Assembly (NCBI GenBank): GCA_050288705.1 | Contig: JBNKEI010000065.1 | Span: forward strand, 1-27,177 | Reading direction: 5' to 3' | From: JBNKEI01 sp050288705 | Lineage (GTDB): Bacteria > Myxococcota > Myxococcia > Myxococcales > UBA5297 | DNA length: 27,177 nt | In this document: piece after piece, positions 1-7,364 of the stretch | Layout: each line of letters begins with the position of its first letter | Numbering within the stretch: position 1 is the stretch's first letter | The notes under the pieces: model-generated | Seen by the model: the letters and a program-made list of their open reading frames with translations, nothing else | Told to the model about the DNA's origin: nothing | Databases searched by the model: none | Program-made: the position numbers and the translations under genes

Positions 1-40
1 AGTGAATTTAGTGGTAACACAAATTCAGAAATAAGAGTGT

Positions 41-63
41 CCAAACTCAATTATGGAGAAAAA
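41..63 (+). promoter_or_regulatory. ribosome-binding leader, copy 1 of a duplicated element
   Basis: Positions 41-63 read CCAAA-C-TCAATTAT-GGAGAAAAA and end at ATG 64. Positions 385-408 in front of the next gene read CCAAA-TCAATTAT-A-GGAGAAAAAA and end at ATG 409. Apart from single-base indels the two leaders are the same, although the genes are unrelated in sequence. The GGAGAA core is a Shine-Dalgarno sequence. The AT-rich part ahead of it may hold a -10 box. This leader supports ATG 64 over GTG 37. Confidence 0.55.
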
Positions 64-324
64 ATGTATATTTCCAAAAACAGTCTACCTTCAAAAGAAG
101 AAGCTAGAAAAGAACTTCTCGGCGATGCTCAAACGCAAATCATTGCTAATTCCCTTGGAATTTCGGTCAAAGAATACGTCGAAATTGTTCTCGAATATGT
201 CTTTAATCCGGGAAAAGAACCTCAGATGCAGGTCTTGTCTGACCAAGATGCTAAAGCCCATGGAATTGAAACAGCAGAAGAAATTAGGCAATGGTTCGAA
301 AAAGAAATTACCACAATCAACTAA
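64..324 (+). CDS. small acidic hypothetical protein (86 aa)
   Basis: I do not recognise this protein. I start it at ATG 64 because a GGAGAA ribosome-binding sequence lies just upstream (54-60). A GTG at 37 would add nine residues but would place that ribosome-binding site inside the gene. The product is 86 aa, soluble, with no signal peptide or membrane segment. It is clearly acidic: about 15 Asp/Glu against 9 Lys/Arg. The middle (about residues 25-50, IIANSLGISVKEYVEIVLEY) looks helical, and the end is a charged helix (AEEIRQWFEKE). It lies directly upstream of a very basic Ser/Lys-rich protein whose translation leader is nearly identical, so the two may be related in use, for example as a chaperone or immunity protein and its partner. 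That is inference. The GC content is lower than in the core genes to the right. Confidence 0.6.
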   Translation: MYISKNSLPSKEEARKELLGDAQTQIIANSLGISVKEYVEIVLEYVFNPGKEPQMQVLSDQDAKAHGIETAEEIRQWFEKEITTIN

Positions 325-350
325 TGCTTCACCTCAAAGCATTTTGTTTT
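323..350 (+). terminator. weak intrinsic terminator between the two accessory genes
   Basis: A 7-bp inverted repeat (AATGCTT at 323-329, AAGCATT at 337-343) with a 7-nt loop is followed by a T-rich tract (TTGTTTT). The left arm overlaps the stop codon of the upstream gene. The stem is AT-rich, so termination would be partial. It suggests that the downstream gene may have its own promoter within 351-400. Confidence 0.4.
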
Positions 351-384
351 AGGCAATAGTCTAAAACGTCAACTGACTTTTTAA

Positions 385-408
385 CCAAATCAATTATAGG
401 AGAAAAAA
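385..408 (+). promoter_or_regulatory. ribosome-binding leader, copy 2 of a duplicated element
   Basis: Near-identical copy of the leader at 41-63, containing CAATTATAGGAGAAAAA directly before ATG 409. The GGAGA core is about 7 nt from the start codon and fixes the start of the Ser-rich gene. Confidence 0.55.
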
Positions 409-1398
409 ATGTCTGTTTCATCAACTAGTTCTAGTTCTCGCTCATCCGGTCTTTCGAGTTCGTCTAAATCCTCGTCACCATCGAAATCGTCCTCTAAATC
501 CTCGTCACCATCGAAATCCACCACTTCATCGCCGAGCAAAAGTACTTCGTCAAAAACACATGATCGTGACAGCTCAAGTTTTACCCCCTCGAACAATCAT
601 AAAACGTCAACCACGAATTCCAAAAACAAGCAAACTAATTCCGAGAAAGATAGTTCTAAAGAACAACAAACTAAATCCAAGGAGGCTAAGCATTCTAAGG
701 GAAAGAAAAACGAAAAAGGAAAAGGGGGATTCTTTTCTGGCCTACTTAGTAAGGCAGCCGATGTTATTTCCAAAATAGGAAAAACAGCTAATAAGGCTCT
801 TTCATTTGTTCAAAAACCACTTAATGCTGTGACAAAGCCATTTGCCGATACATTAGGTAAATTAGCTAATAAAGTTCTTCCAAAACCGCTAAGTAAAATT
901 GCAAACAAGGCAATTCATAACTTCTTTAAAAATCCTATCGCTTGGGTAGCTTCTGGCCCAATAGGGGTATTAGCTAAAGGTCTTGTTGCAGTCAAGGATT
1001 TAGGTGAGATAGCCACCAAAGCCAAAGAAATGCTGAAAGGGGCCAACAAGGAAGGGATAAAAAATGCCGTTCAAATATTCGCTAAGGAGCAGGCCAAACG
1101 TTATGTTAGCAAGCAACTTGGTATAGATCCTAAGGATATAGATACGGCTATGCAAACAGCCAAAGATATTGCCCAAAAGGGAGTAGAAAAAACTGTCCAA
1201 GATTTTGCCAAGGATAAAGGCATGCGGTATGCTGCTGACAAATTTGGTATAAACCATTTAACATTGAATACTGCTAAGAATATCATTGAGAATTATTCGA
1301 AAGATGGCTTTGATAAAACAGCTGAAAAATGGACAGAAAAAGCAAAAGAAGCCATCGCTAATGAAGCTGAACGATATGAAAAAGAAATCGGTCTCTAG
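409..1398 (+). CDS. Ser-rich/Lys-rich protein with 42-residue helical repeats, unknown function
   Basis: I do not recognise a family. The 329-aa product has three parts. Residues 1-60 are an almost pure Ser/Thr/Pro/Lys tract, with a 10-residue tandem repeat (KSSSPSKSSS). Residues 60-106 are a Lys/Gln/Asn-rich disordered linker ending in a Gly/Lys stretch. Residues 107-329 are Ala/Lys-rich and strongly helical, with a more hydrophobic, Gly/Pro-containing stretch around 174-195. From residue 216 there is a 42-residue repeat: units begin at G216, G258 and G300, the third being short. Units 1 and 2 share F-A-K, R-Y and L/F-G-I at the same positions. There is no classical signal peptide. A disordered Ser-rich N-terminus before helical repeats is compatible with a secreted effector or a nucleic-acid-binding protein, but neither is shown. 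Codon use is AT-rich compared with the core genes. The start is supported by the GGAGAA leader. Confidence 0.7.
   Translation: MSVSSTSSSSRSSGLSSSSKSSSPSKSSSKSSSPSKSTTSSPSKSTSSKTHDRDSSSFTPSNNHKTSTTNSKNKQTNSEKDSSKEQQTKSKEAKHSKGKKNEKGKGGFFSGLLSKAADVISKIGKTANKALSFVQKPLNAVTKPFADTLGKLANKVLPKPLSKIANKAIHNFFKNPIAWVASGPIGVLAKGLVAVKDLGEIATKAKEMLKGANKEGIKNAVQIFAKEQAKRYVSKQLGIDPKDIDTAMQTAKDIAQKGVEKTVQDFAKDKGMRYAADKFGINHLTLNTAKNIIENYSKDGFDKTAEKWTEKAKEAIANEAERYEKEIGL
463..518 (+). repeat. 30-bp tandem repeat inside the Ser-rich coding sequence
   Basis: The 26-bp sequence beginning TCTAAATCCTCGTCACCATC at 463 recurs exactly at 493, a 30-bp period and hence ten codons in frame. Length change by slippage here would keep the reading frame and alter only the disordered Ser-rich tail. 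Confidence 0.8.
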
Positions 1399-1441
1399 GT
1401 GGTTGAAATAACATTGAGGCCATAGCCAAAAAACTTTGCCC

Positions 1442-1708
1442 TGCGTTGTTGCATGAATGCTTGGAAAGACGGCGAACCTTTGGCAAAATGTCGCACCTGC
1501 GACTACACCAACAGTTCAAACGATTCTGGGTTCTGTCGCATTAACTGATAGGGAGTGCAGATTATCCGCAGAGAGGCCATTTGTATGCTAATGAATTATG
1601 CTGCGAGTAAGTGGAATTGCTCTACTGCATTTCGATTTTTACTATGTCGTTGGGCAAATTCACTCAAAGGGGGAGCTTCGTTTGCGTATTGAGTGATGCA
1701 ACAACGCA
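1442..1708. repeat. possible MITE-like remnant with 13-bp terminal inverted repeats
   Basis: Perfect 13-bp inverted repeats bound 267 bp with no convincing gene. One end abuts the position where the IstB reading frame loses its similarity. No target-site duplication is visible, and the expected istB continuation is absent on the far side, so insertion followed by deletion is the simplest reading. Calling it a MITE is inference from the termini only. Confidence 0.35.
1530..1546. repeat. 17-bp direct repeat, copy 1 (IS-end-like)
   Basis: GTTCTGTCGCATTAACT, identical to 1904-1920. The sequence resembles the GGTTCTGTTGCA-type terminal repeats of IS6-family elements. That resemblance is from memory and is not proof of origin. 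Confidence 0.45.
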
Positions 1709-1709
1709 C

Positions 1710-1904
1710 TGCAGCAGTGGTCATCGGGTCTTTAAAAACCCGATCCCACTGAGAGAAAACGAGATTACTGGTAATAATTACATTCTTTCGTTCATAGCGC
1801 TCAGCCAAGAATGTAAATAGCACTTCCATCTCTTCACGACGCTGCTGCACGTAGCCTATGTCGTCGAGAATTACTACGTCAAAACCTTGCTGGTTGACTG
1901 TGAG
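1710..1904 (-). pseudogene. istB: istB fragment (IS21-family transposition helper ATPase)
   Basis: The minus-strand reading frame from 1994 to 1596 contains about 65 residues that match the central part of IstB, the AAA+ helper ATPase of IS21-type transposons. It shows the Walker B region FDVVILDDIGYVQQ, then REEMEVLFTFLAERYERKN, the ITSN sensor motif, and FSQWDRVFKDPMTTAA. The N-terminus with Walker A is missing, and the usual DRLVHH continuation after TTAA is replaced by unrelated sequence. The residues before 1904 (in-frame from 1994) and after 1710 (to 1596) do not look like IstB. No istA or IS21 ends are present. The fragment cannot be functional. Confidence 0.8.
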
Positions 1905-1920
1905 TTCTGTCGCATTAACT
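1904..1920. repeat. 17-bp direct repeat, copy 2 (at the istB breakpoint)
   Basis: Exact second copy of the 1530-1546 repeat. It sits where IstB similarity begins, so it probably marks a former element end or a recombination junction. Confidence 0.45.
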
Positions 1921-2079
1921 AACGGGAGGCTGACGGTAGGTTGGCGGTAAAGCCAACCCAATATTCCCTGGCTGATTTTGCCTTGTTTGTTCAAGCCGTT
2001 TCATTCCGGAATCTCTACCTAGCTTGGCGTGCATTAGGCACTTGCAGCGCGAGCGCCAATGGTGTACCTAAATCAACGT

Positions 2080-2153
<74 letters not shown>

Positions 2154-2179
2154 CAAAGCAGTATCCTTGGAATCGCCAT

Positions 2180-3484
2180 TTAGGGTGTAAGTCGCTCAAT
2201 CATGCGGGCAAAGGGAATGGTTTCGCGAACGTGATGTAATCCGCAAATCCAAGCCAGGGTTCTTTCCACGCCCAAACCAAATCCAGCATGAGGAACGGTG
2301 CCGTATTTACGCAAATCGCAGTACCAACTAAGTGCTTCTGAAGGAAGCCCGGCTTTACGGATTGATTCAGTAAGGGTTGCCAAGTCGTCTTCTCGTTGGC
2401 CTCCGCCAATAATTTCTCCGTATCCCTCGGGAGCGAGCATGTCGCATCCTAATGCCAGGCGAGGATTATGGGGGTCTTTCTTGAAATAAAACGCTTTCAT
2501 TTCCGCAGGAAATCGGTGAATCATAACCGGACGATCGAACTGATTAGCCAATACTGTTTCTTCATCCCCACCAATATCCTCGCCCCAAACAATAGGATGT
2601 CCTGCTTGTTGAATACGCTCGATTCCTTCCGAATAAGTAATTCTTGGAAATGGTTTTTGAATTCTTCGAAGAGATTGTACATTTCTTTCCAAAATACTTT
2701 CCAGCTCTTTTTCGTGTTTTTCTAAAACCCTTTGCACTATAAAACACATAAAATCTTCCATTAAATCCATGTCGCCTTCTAAGTCGAGAAAAGCTACCTC
2801 TGGCTCGACCATCCAAAATTCGGTCAGATGACGGCGAGTCTTGCTTTTTTCTGCGCGAAAAGTAGGTCCAAACACATAGATTTTGCCTAGGGCCAAAGCG
2901 CCAGCTTCGCCGTACAACTGCCCTGACTGAGAAAGGTAGGCTTTGCCTAAATCAAAGTAGGGAGTTTCAAATAAAGTGCTGGTTCCTTCGCAGGCTGCCG
3001 GAGTGAGAATAGGGGCATCAAAAAGAGTGAAACCATGGTCATCAAAATAGTCGCGAATAGCTTTAATTAATGTGTGTCTAATGCGCAAAATAATTACCTG
3101 CCGAGAGCTGCGTAACCATAAATGACGGTTTTCTTGTAAAAAAGCGACTCCATGATCTTTGTGACCTAGAGGAAAGTCGGCTAGTGGCTTGGAAATAATG
3201 CGAATGGCAGTAACTCCCACCTCAAAACCAATAATACTGCGCTTATCAGCACGTACGGTGCCGGTAATTTCCAAAGAAGTCTCTTGCGGCAGATGGTCGG
3301 CTTGCTCAAAAGTTTCCTGGTCTACATCGCCCTTGAAGACCACGCATTGGATAGTGCCGGTTCCATCGCGAACTTGCATAAAATGAAGTTTCCCTTTGGA
3401 ACTGCGGTTATGCAACCAGCCTCGAAGAGTAATTTGTTGGCCTTCGTGTTGATGGATTTGTGCAATGTAGACATGCTGAGACAT
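2180..3484 (-). CDS. asnS: asparaginyl-tRNA synthetase
   Basis: This 434-aa class IIb aminoacyl-tRNA synthetase charges tRNA-Asn with asparagine in the cytoplasm. It has an N-terminal OB-fold anticodon-binding domain (about 1-100, with ITLRGWLHNRSS), then the catalytic domain. Motif 2 is FRAEKSKTRRHLTEFWMVE (209-227), the form typical of AsnRS rather than AspRS. Motif 3 is GFGLGVERTLAWICGL (401-416). The length is normal for bacterial AsnRS. ATG 3484 has GGAG about 12 nt upstream. It lies 47 bp downstream of glgC on the same strand, so the two may be co-transcribed. Its presence means Asn-tRNA can be made directly, which bears on the specificity of the AspRS encoded at 13442-15250. Confidence 0.95.
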   Translation of the reverse strand: MSQHVYIAQIHQHEGQQITLRGWLHNRSSKGKLHFMQVRDGTGTIQCVVFKGDVDQETFEQADHLPQETSLEITGTVRADKRSIIGFEVGVTAIRIISKPLADFPLGHKDHGVAFLQENRHLWLRSSRQVIILRIRHTLIKAIRDYFDDHGFTLFDAPILTPAACEGTSTLFETPYFDLGKAYLSQSGQLYGEAGALALGKIYVFGPTFRAEKSKTRRHLTEFWMVEPEVAFLDLEGDMDLMEDFMCFIVQRVLEKHEKELESILERNVQSLRRIQKPFPRITYSEGIERIQQAGHPIVWGEDIGGDEETVLANQFDRPVMIHRFPAEMKAFYFKKDPHNPRLALGCDMLAPEGYGEIIGGGQREDDLATLTESIRKAGLPSEALSWYCDLRKYGTVPHAGFGLGVERTLAWICGLHHVRETIPFARMIERLTP

Positions 3485-3531
3485 AATAAATTTTTCTCCG
3501 TTTACTGTTTCTTACTAGGCAGTGAATTCAA

Positions 3532-4839
3532 TCACATTCGGGTGTCTTTGGGAACAACCACAATATAGTCGCCGCTGCCCAAGGATTGGGTTTTTAACCC
3601 GCGGTATTCATCGTCTTTCTGATTATAGCCAATAATAGTTCCTTCGGAGAGATGCACGTTTTTATCAATAATCGCATTGCGAATTTTACAGCCTCGACCA
3701 ATAGAAGTTTCTATGATTGTTTTTTCGCCTCCACGTACAGAACCTCCCATGAGTACCGAATTTTCTATTAGTGCAAATGAATGGACATAAATTCCTGGAG
3801 AAAGCACCGATCGGCGCACTGTGGAGCCACTGACTATTACTCCATCGGCAATAATGGAATCAAAGCATTTGCCTTCTCGCCCAGGCAGTTCATGTACAAA
3901 TTTTGCTGGTGGAAAGTGGTTGGGAGAATTAAAAAAAGGCCATTTTTGTCCGTACAAATTAAATCGAGGCGCTGCAGCAACTAAATCAAGGTTCGCCAGC
4001 CAATAGCTGTCTAAAGAGCCCACGTCTCGCCAATAGTCTGAATCGCTGGCCCTTTCTACTAGTTCACGTACTCTTTTTCCGTCGCGAGTAGTGTATTGGA
4101 ATTCTTCTATTGCATTGAGAGCCGCAAAATCAAAAGCATAGACTGGCTCGTTTTCTGCAACCATTTTTGGTATTACCGAATGGCCGAAATCTTCCATTCC
4201 CGTGGCCAGATATTTTCTAAGAACATCGTAATTAAATAGGTAAACTCCCATGGATGCCAAACAATCATTAGTACCAGGTATAACTTTGGGATTAAGAGGT
4301 TTTTCTTCAAAGCCCATGAGTCGCCCGTCTTTGTCAACTTCCACAATTCCATAATTTCCACGAGCCTGATCGATTGGTAAACGGATTACCGAAACAGTAA
4401 GGCAAGCCTTTTTTTTGTCGTGAAAGCAGCACATTCTGCTGTAATCCATTTTATAAATATGGTCACCAGGAAGAATGAGTACCAGGCGAGGAGAAGCTCG
4501 CTCAATAAAGCTCATGTTTTGCCGAATTGCGTCGGCGGTTCCGTTGTACCACCGAGTTCCCACTTGCATTTGTGCGGAAATCTCGTCAATAAACTGGTCA
4601 AGTCGCCGAGAAAGAAAATTCCAACCCCCTTTGAGATGGTTAGAGAGTGAATGCGACTTATACTGGGTGAGAACATATATTTTTCGAATGCCTGAGTTAA
4701 CGCAATTACTTAAAGTGAAATCGATAATTCGATAATTGGCGCCAAACGGTACAGCAGGTTTAGCGCGAACGTCAGTAAGAGGGCGCAGACGTTCGCCCGC
4801 TCCTCCTGCCATCACCATTGCTAGTAACTCCGACGACAT
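3532..4839 (-). CDS. glgC: glucose-1-phosphate adenylyltransferase (ADP-glucose pyrophosphorylase)
   Basis: The enzyme makes ADP-glucose from ATP and glucose-1-phosphate, the committed step of bacterial glycogen synthesis. The nucleotidyltransferase core has AGGAGERL (11-18), KPAVPFG (27-33), the GTADAI substrate loop (100-105) and LPGDHIYK (123-130). The C-terminal third is a left-handed beta-helix of hexapeptide-like repeats (SIIADGVIVSGSTVRRSVLS and onward). I choose ATG 4839 (435 aa), because it follows a purine-rich GGGGGTGAAGGGA. An upstream TTG at 4854 would add five residues and is less likely. No other glycogen gene is in the window, so the pathway is scattered or lies elsewhere. It diverges from priA, and a TATAAT box sits about 58 nt upstream. 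Confidence 0.95.
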   Translation of the reverse strand: MSSELLAMVMAGGAGERLRPLTDVRAKPAVPFGANYRIIDFTLSNCVNSGIRKIYVLTQYKSHSLSNHLKGGWNFLSRRLDQFIDEISAQMQVGTRWYNGTADAIRQNMSFIERASPRLVLILPGDHIYKMDYSRMCCFHDKKKACLTVSVIRLPIDQARGNYGIVEVDKDGRLMGFEEKPLNPKVIPGTNDCLASMGVYLFNYDVLRKYLATGMEDFGHSVIPKMVAENEPVYAFDFAALNAIEEFQYTTRDGKRVRELVERASDSDYWRDVGSLDSYWLANLDLVAAAPRFNLYGQKWPFFNSPNHFPPAKFVHELPGREGKCFDSIIADGVIVSGSTVRRSVLSPGIYVHSFALIENSVLMGGSVRGGEKTIIETSIGRGCKIRNAIIDKNVHLSEGTIIGYNQKDDEYRGLKTQSLGSGDYIVVVPKDTRM

Positions 4840-4896
4840 TCCCTTCACCCCCAATAGCTTGGAGTTTCCTACCCGTTAATAATAAAAGAACTTCTA

Positions 4897-4902
4897 ATTA
4901 TA
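4897..4902 (-). promoter_or_regulatory. candidate -10 box for glgC(-asnS)
   Basis: On the minus strand this reads TATAAT, a perfect sigma-70 -10 hexamer, about 58 nt ahead of the glgC ATG. The matching -35 region is poor (a CTTCTT-like sequence), so activation or another sigma factor is possible. Confidence 0.4.
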
Positions 4903-4919
4903 AGTCCTCGTGAGTCAGA

Positions 4920-4941
4920 AGAAGACGAATCTTTGTCTTCT
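4920..4941. promoter_or_regulatory. inverted repeat in the glgC/priA divergent promoter region
   Basis: AGAAGAC (4920-4926) and GTCTTCT (4935-4941) form a perfect 7-bp inverted repeat with an 8-nt centre. It lies between the glgC -10 box and the priA start. It could be an operator or a leader hairpin. No regulator can be named from the sequence. Confidence 0.3.
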
Positions 4942-4994
4942 AGGTAATGTGCTTAGCGTTCATTTATTGCAAAACATCTCATAGGGAGACCGAA

Positions 4995-7199
4995 TTGGGA
5001 AGTATGGTGGAAATTGCGGTGGGGCGCCCGGTAGGTAATTTGTATACCTATTTACTGCCACCCTCATTGGGTCCAGTCGCGCCTGGTCAAAGAGTGCTGG
5101 TGCCGTTTGGATCAGGAAAAGCTTTGGGATTCATCGTTCGCCAAGCCACTTGCTCGCCGAGAGAAGATTTGCGAGAAGTAACCGAAATTCTTGACCCTCA
5201 CCCGGTATTCTCTCCGGAACTTCTCGCTCTATTACAGTGGGCGGCTAGTTACTATCGCCATCCCTTGGGAGAGGTATTTCGCTGTGCGCTACCGCCGGGT
5301 TTAAGCGGAAGCAAACGCTCGCCAACCCGTCGCAAAAACCCTAAAAACAAAACTAAGCAAGCCCCAGAGTTTCGGTCAGAAACAATTCCTGTTCTCACCT
5401 TTGAGCAAGCGCAAGCCGTTGAGGTTGTTAAAGAAGCATGTCTTCAAAACAGCTTCAAGCCTTTCCTTCTTCACGGAGTTACTGGTTCGGGGAAAACCGA
5501 AGTCTATATGCGTATTATTGATAGTGTCTTAGGCAGTGGCAAAGGAGCGCTGGTTCTGGTTCCAGAAATTGCTTTGACGCCCCAATTGGTAGGCCGATTC
5601 AAATCTCGCTTTGCTAGCCAAGTAGCTATTCTTCATTCGGGGATGCGCTCCGCTGAACGCACTCAAGAGTGGGAACGGCTTCAGCGGGGAGACGCAGTAT
5701 TGGCTATAGGAGTTCGTTCCGCGATTTTTGCTCCGGTTTGCAAGCTGGGAATAGTGGTAGTAGACGAAGAGCACGATAGTTCTTTTAAGCAGGAAGAAAA
5801 ATTTCGCTATCATGCCCGTGACTTGGCAGTTGTTCGCGGTCAGCAAACTGGTTGTCCGGTGGTGCTAGGGTCGGCTACGCCTTCTCTGGAAAGTTTGCAA
5901 AACGTTCGCTTGGGACGCTACCGACTTCTTCAGTTGCTGCAGAGGGTAGATAACCGGCCTATGCCGGTTGTGCGCATGGTAGATATGAGACTTACTACCT
6001 CGCAACACATTGACGCCGCTTTTCCTCAACTTGCTGCCAAAATTAAGCTACGAGCCGCCGAATCTGCTGTTAACTACCAAGCAGCTTCTTTGGTATCGCC
6101 TGCTACTGTAGACCCCATCTTAGAGCCTACATATCCAGCTAGTGTGCTAGCTTCGGAAGAAAGCTCCCTGAAAATCCAGTCGGACGAGTCTACCCTGTCT
6201 TCGCCATTAATCTCTGTCGAGCTTGCTCAGGCAATTGAAAAGGTGCTTCATAAAGGCAAACAGGCCATTTTGTTTCTTAACCGTCGCGGACAGTCAACTT
6301 ATCACTTTTGTTTGGCTTGCGGGCAAACGCTTTCCTGTAAGCGATGCGCAGTAAGTCTTACCTGGCATCGCTCGCTGGGCAGTCTGTTATGTCACTATTG
6401 CGGATATCGGGAGCCTTTGCCTCAATGGTGTCCTTCGTGTGCAGGTCCTATCGAAAGCCTAGGGATGGGCACTGAGCGAGTGGAAGCAGAACTCCAGAAA
6501 GTTTTTCCCCAAGCGAGGATCGCTCGTCTCGATCGAGATTCGGCTACTCGTGCTGACCAAATAGAAACTTTGCTTGCCCGATTTGGCAGGGGCGAACAAG
6601 ATATTTTGGTGGGGACGCAGATGGTGGCCAAGGGTCACGATTTCCCCGGGGTTACCTTGGTTGGAGTGTTATTGGCCGATGCTTCACTTAATTTGCCTGA
6701 TTTTCGAGCTGCAGAGCGGACATTTCAGTTGCTCGCTCAGGTTGCCGGTCGAGCTGGACGAGGCCAAGAAGCGGGCGAGGTCATTGTGCAAACCTTTAAT
6801 CCTCAGGCGGATGCAGTTGCCTGTGTAGTGGGGCACGACTATTCCACTTTTGCCGAACGGGAAATGAAGCTACGCAAAGCCTATTATTATCCGCCGTTCT
6901 GCCGACTATTGGCAGTGCGTATAGACAGTAAATCTCCGCAGCAAACCGGAGAAGCCGCAGTTAAACTAGTGCAAATGGTAGCGCCCTTGCTGAAAAAATC
7001 TTCGGGAAAGCTGCGCCTTTTAGGCCCAGCGCCAGCGCCTATCTCTCGCTTGAAAGGCAAAACCCGTTGGCAATTCTTAGTTAAAGGGCCTACCTCGCGA
7101 TCTTTAGTGCCAGTAGCTCAAGTCTTAGAAGAAGTTTCCCGCACCTTTTCGCGAACCATTAAAATTTCGGTAGACGTTGATCCGCTGTCTTTGCTTTGA
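4995..7199 (+). CDS. priA: primosomal protein N' (PriA replication-restart helicase)
   Basis: PriA is the 3'-5' superfamily 2 helicase that reloads the replisome at stalled forks. The N-terminal DNA-binding region has VEIAVGRPVGNLYTYLLP. The helicase core shows Walker A GVTGSGKTE (161-169), DEEH (257-260) and LGSATPSLE. Eight cysteines in four CxxC pairs (about 439/442, 448/451, 466/469, 479/482) bind two zinc ions. Motifs VGTQMVAKGHDFPGVTLVGVL and QVAGRAGRG follow. Between helicase motif III and the FLNRRG motif there is an insertion of roughly 60-70 residues (about 333-404), low in conserved features. I prefer TTG 4995 (734 aa), with AGGGAG six nt upstream. ATG 4947 would add 16 non-conserved residues, and ATG 5004 is also possible. 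Confidence 0.95.
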   Translation: MGSMVEIAVGRPVGNLYTYLLPPSLGPVAPGQRVLVPFGSGKALGFIVRQATCSPREDLREVTEILDPHPVFSPELLALLQWAASYYRHPLGEVFRCALPPGLSGSKRSPTRRKNPKNKTKQAPEFRSETIPVLTFEQAQAVEVVKEACLQNSFKPFLLHGVTGSGKTEVYMRIIDSVLGSGKGALVLVPEIALTPQLVGRFKSRFASQVAILHSGMRSAERTQEWERLQRGDAVLAIGVRSAIFAPVCKLGIVVVDEEHDSSFKQEEKFRYHARDLAVVRGQQTGCPVVLGSATPSLESLQNVRLGRYRLLQLLQRVDNRPMPVVRMVDMRLTTSQHIDAAFPQLAAKIKLRAAESAVNYQAASLVSPATVDPILEPTYPASVLASEESSLKIQSDESTLSSPLISVELAQAIEKVLHKGKQAILFLNRRGQSTYHFCLACGQTLSCKRCAVSLTWHRSLGSLLCHYCGYREPLPQWCPSCAGPIESLGMGTERVEAELQKVFPQARIARLDRDSATRADQIETLLARFGRGEQDILVGTQMVAKGHDFPGVTLVGVLLADASLNLPDFRAAERTFQLLAQVAGRAGRGQEAGEVIVQTFNPQADAVACVVGHDYSTFAEREMKLRKAYYYPPFCRLLAVRIDSKSPQQTGEAAVKLVQMVAPLLKKSSGKLRLLGPAPAPISRLKGKTRWQFLVKGPTSRSLVPVAQVLEEVSRTFSRTIKISVDVDPLSLL

Positions 7200-7364
7200 A
7201 GCATCGCGAGATCCGAGACCGCAGCTTTTGCTTGCTCAAGGTGGAAAAAATTGAGGTTTTGCAATCTCTCTCCATTGACAGACTAAGGCTGAACATGGTA
7301 GCGAAGCATGCTCCGGGTGCGCCTGGCGTTTAGGTGTTTTTGGCGCCGTGGAGGAGCACACGCC

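Larger units (their letters stand above)
1399..2079. mobile_element. insertion-sequence graveyard (no intact gene)
   Basis: This 681-base interval has no intact gene. It contains a broken istB on the minus strand (about 1710-1904), a 13-bp inverted-repeat pair (TGCGTTGTTGCAT at 1442-1454 and its complement at 1696-1708), and two direct copies of GTTCTGTCGCATTAACT (1530-1546 and 1904-1920). The istB similarity stops at 1709-1710, beside the inverted-repeat end, and starts at 1904, where a direct-repeat copy begins. Recombination or insertion boundaries therefore coincide with the repeats. The stretch 1921-2079 up to the tRNA shows nothing further that I can name. Confidence 0.6.

Noticed and set aside
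390..596. Asp/Glu-rich reading frame antisense to the Ser-rich gene
   Set aside because: It is the complement of Ser/Ser-Lys codons (TCG/TCA read back as acidic codons) and has no ribosome-binding site.
409..1398. Type III secretion effector label for the Ser-rich protein
   Set aside because: A Ser-rich N-terminus alone does not prove secretion, and no secretion-system gene is in the window.
1596..1709. In-frame 36-residue tail after the istB fragment as a real C-terminus
   Set aside because: The residues (RCCITQYANEAPPLSEF and on) are not IstB-like and start at the inverted-repeat end, so they are read-through into unrelated sequence.
7274..7310. TTGACA upstream of spoVG as a promoter
   Set aside because: No acceptable -10 hexamer lies 16-18 bases downstream.
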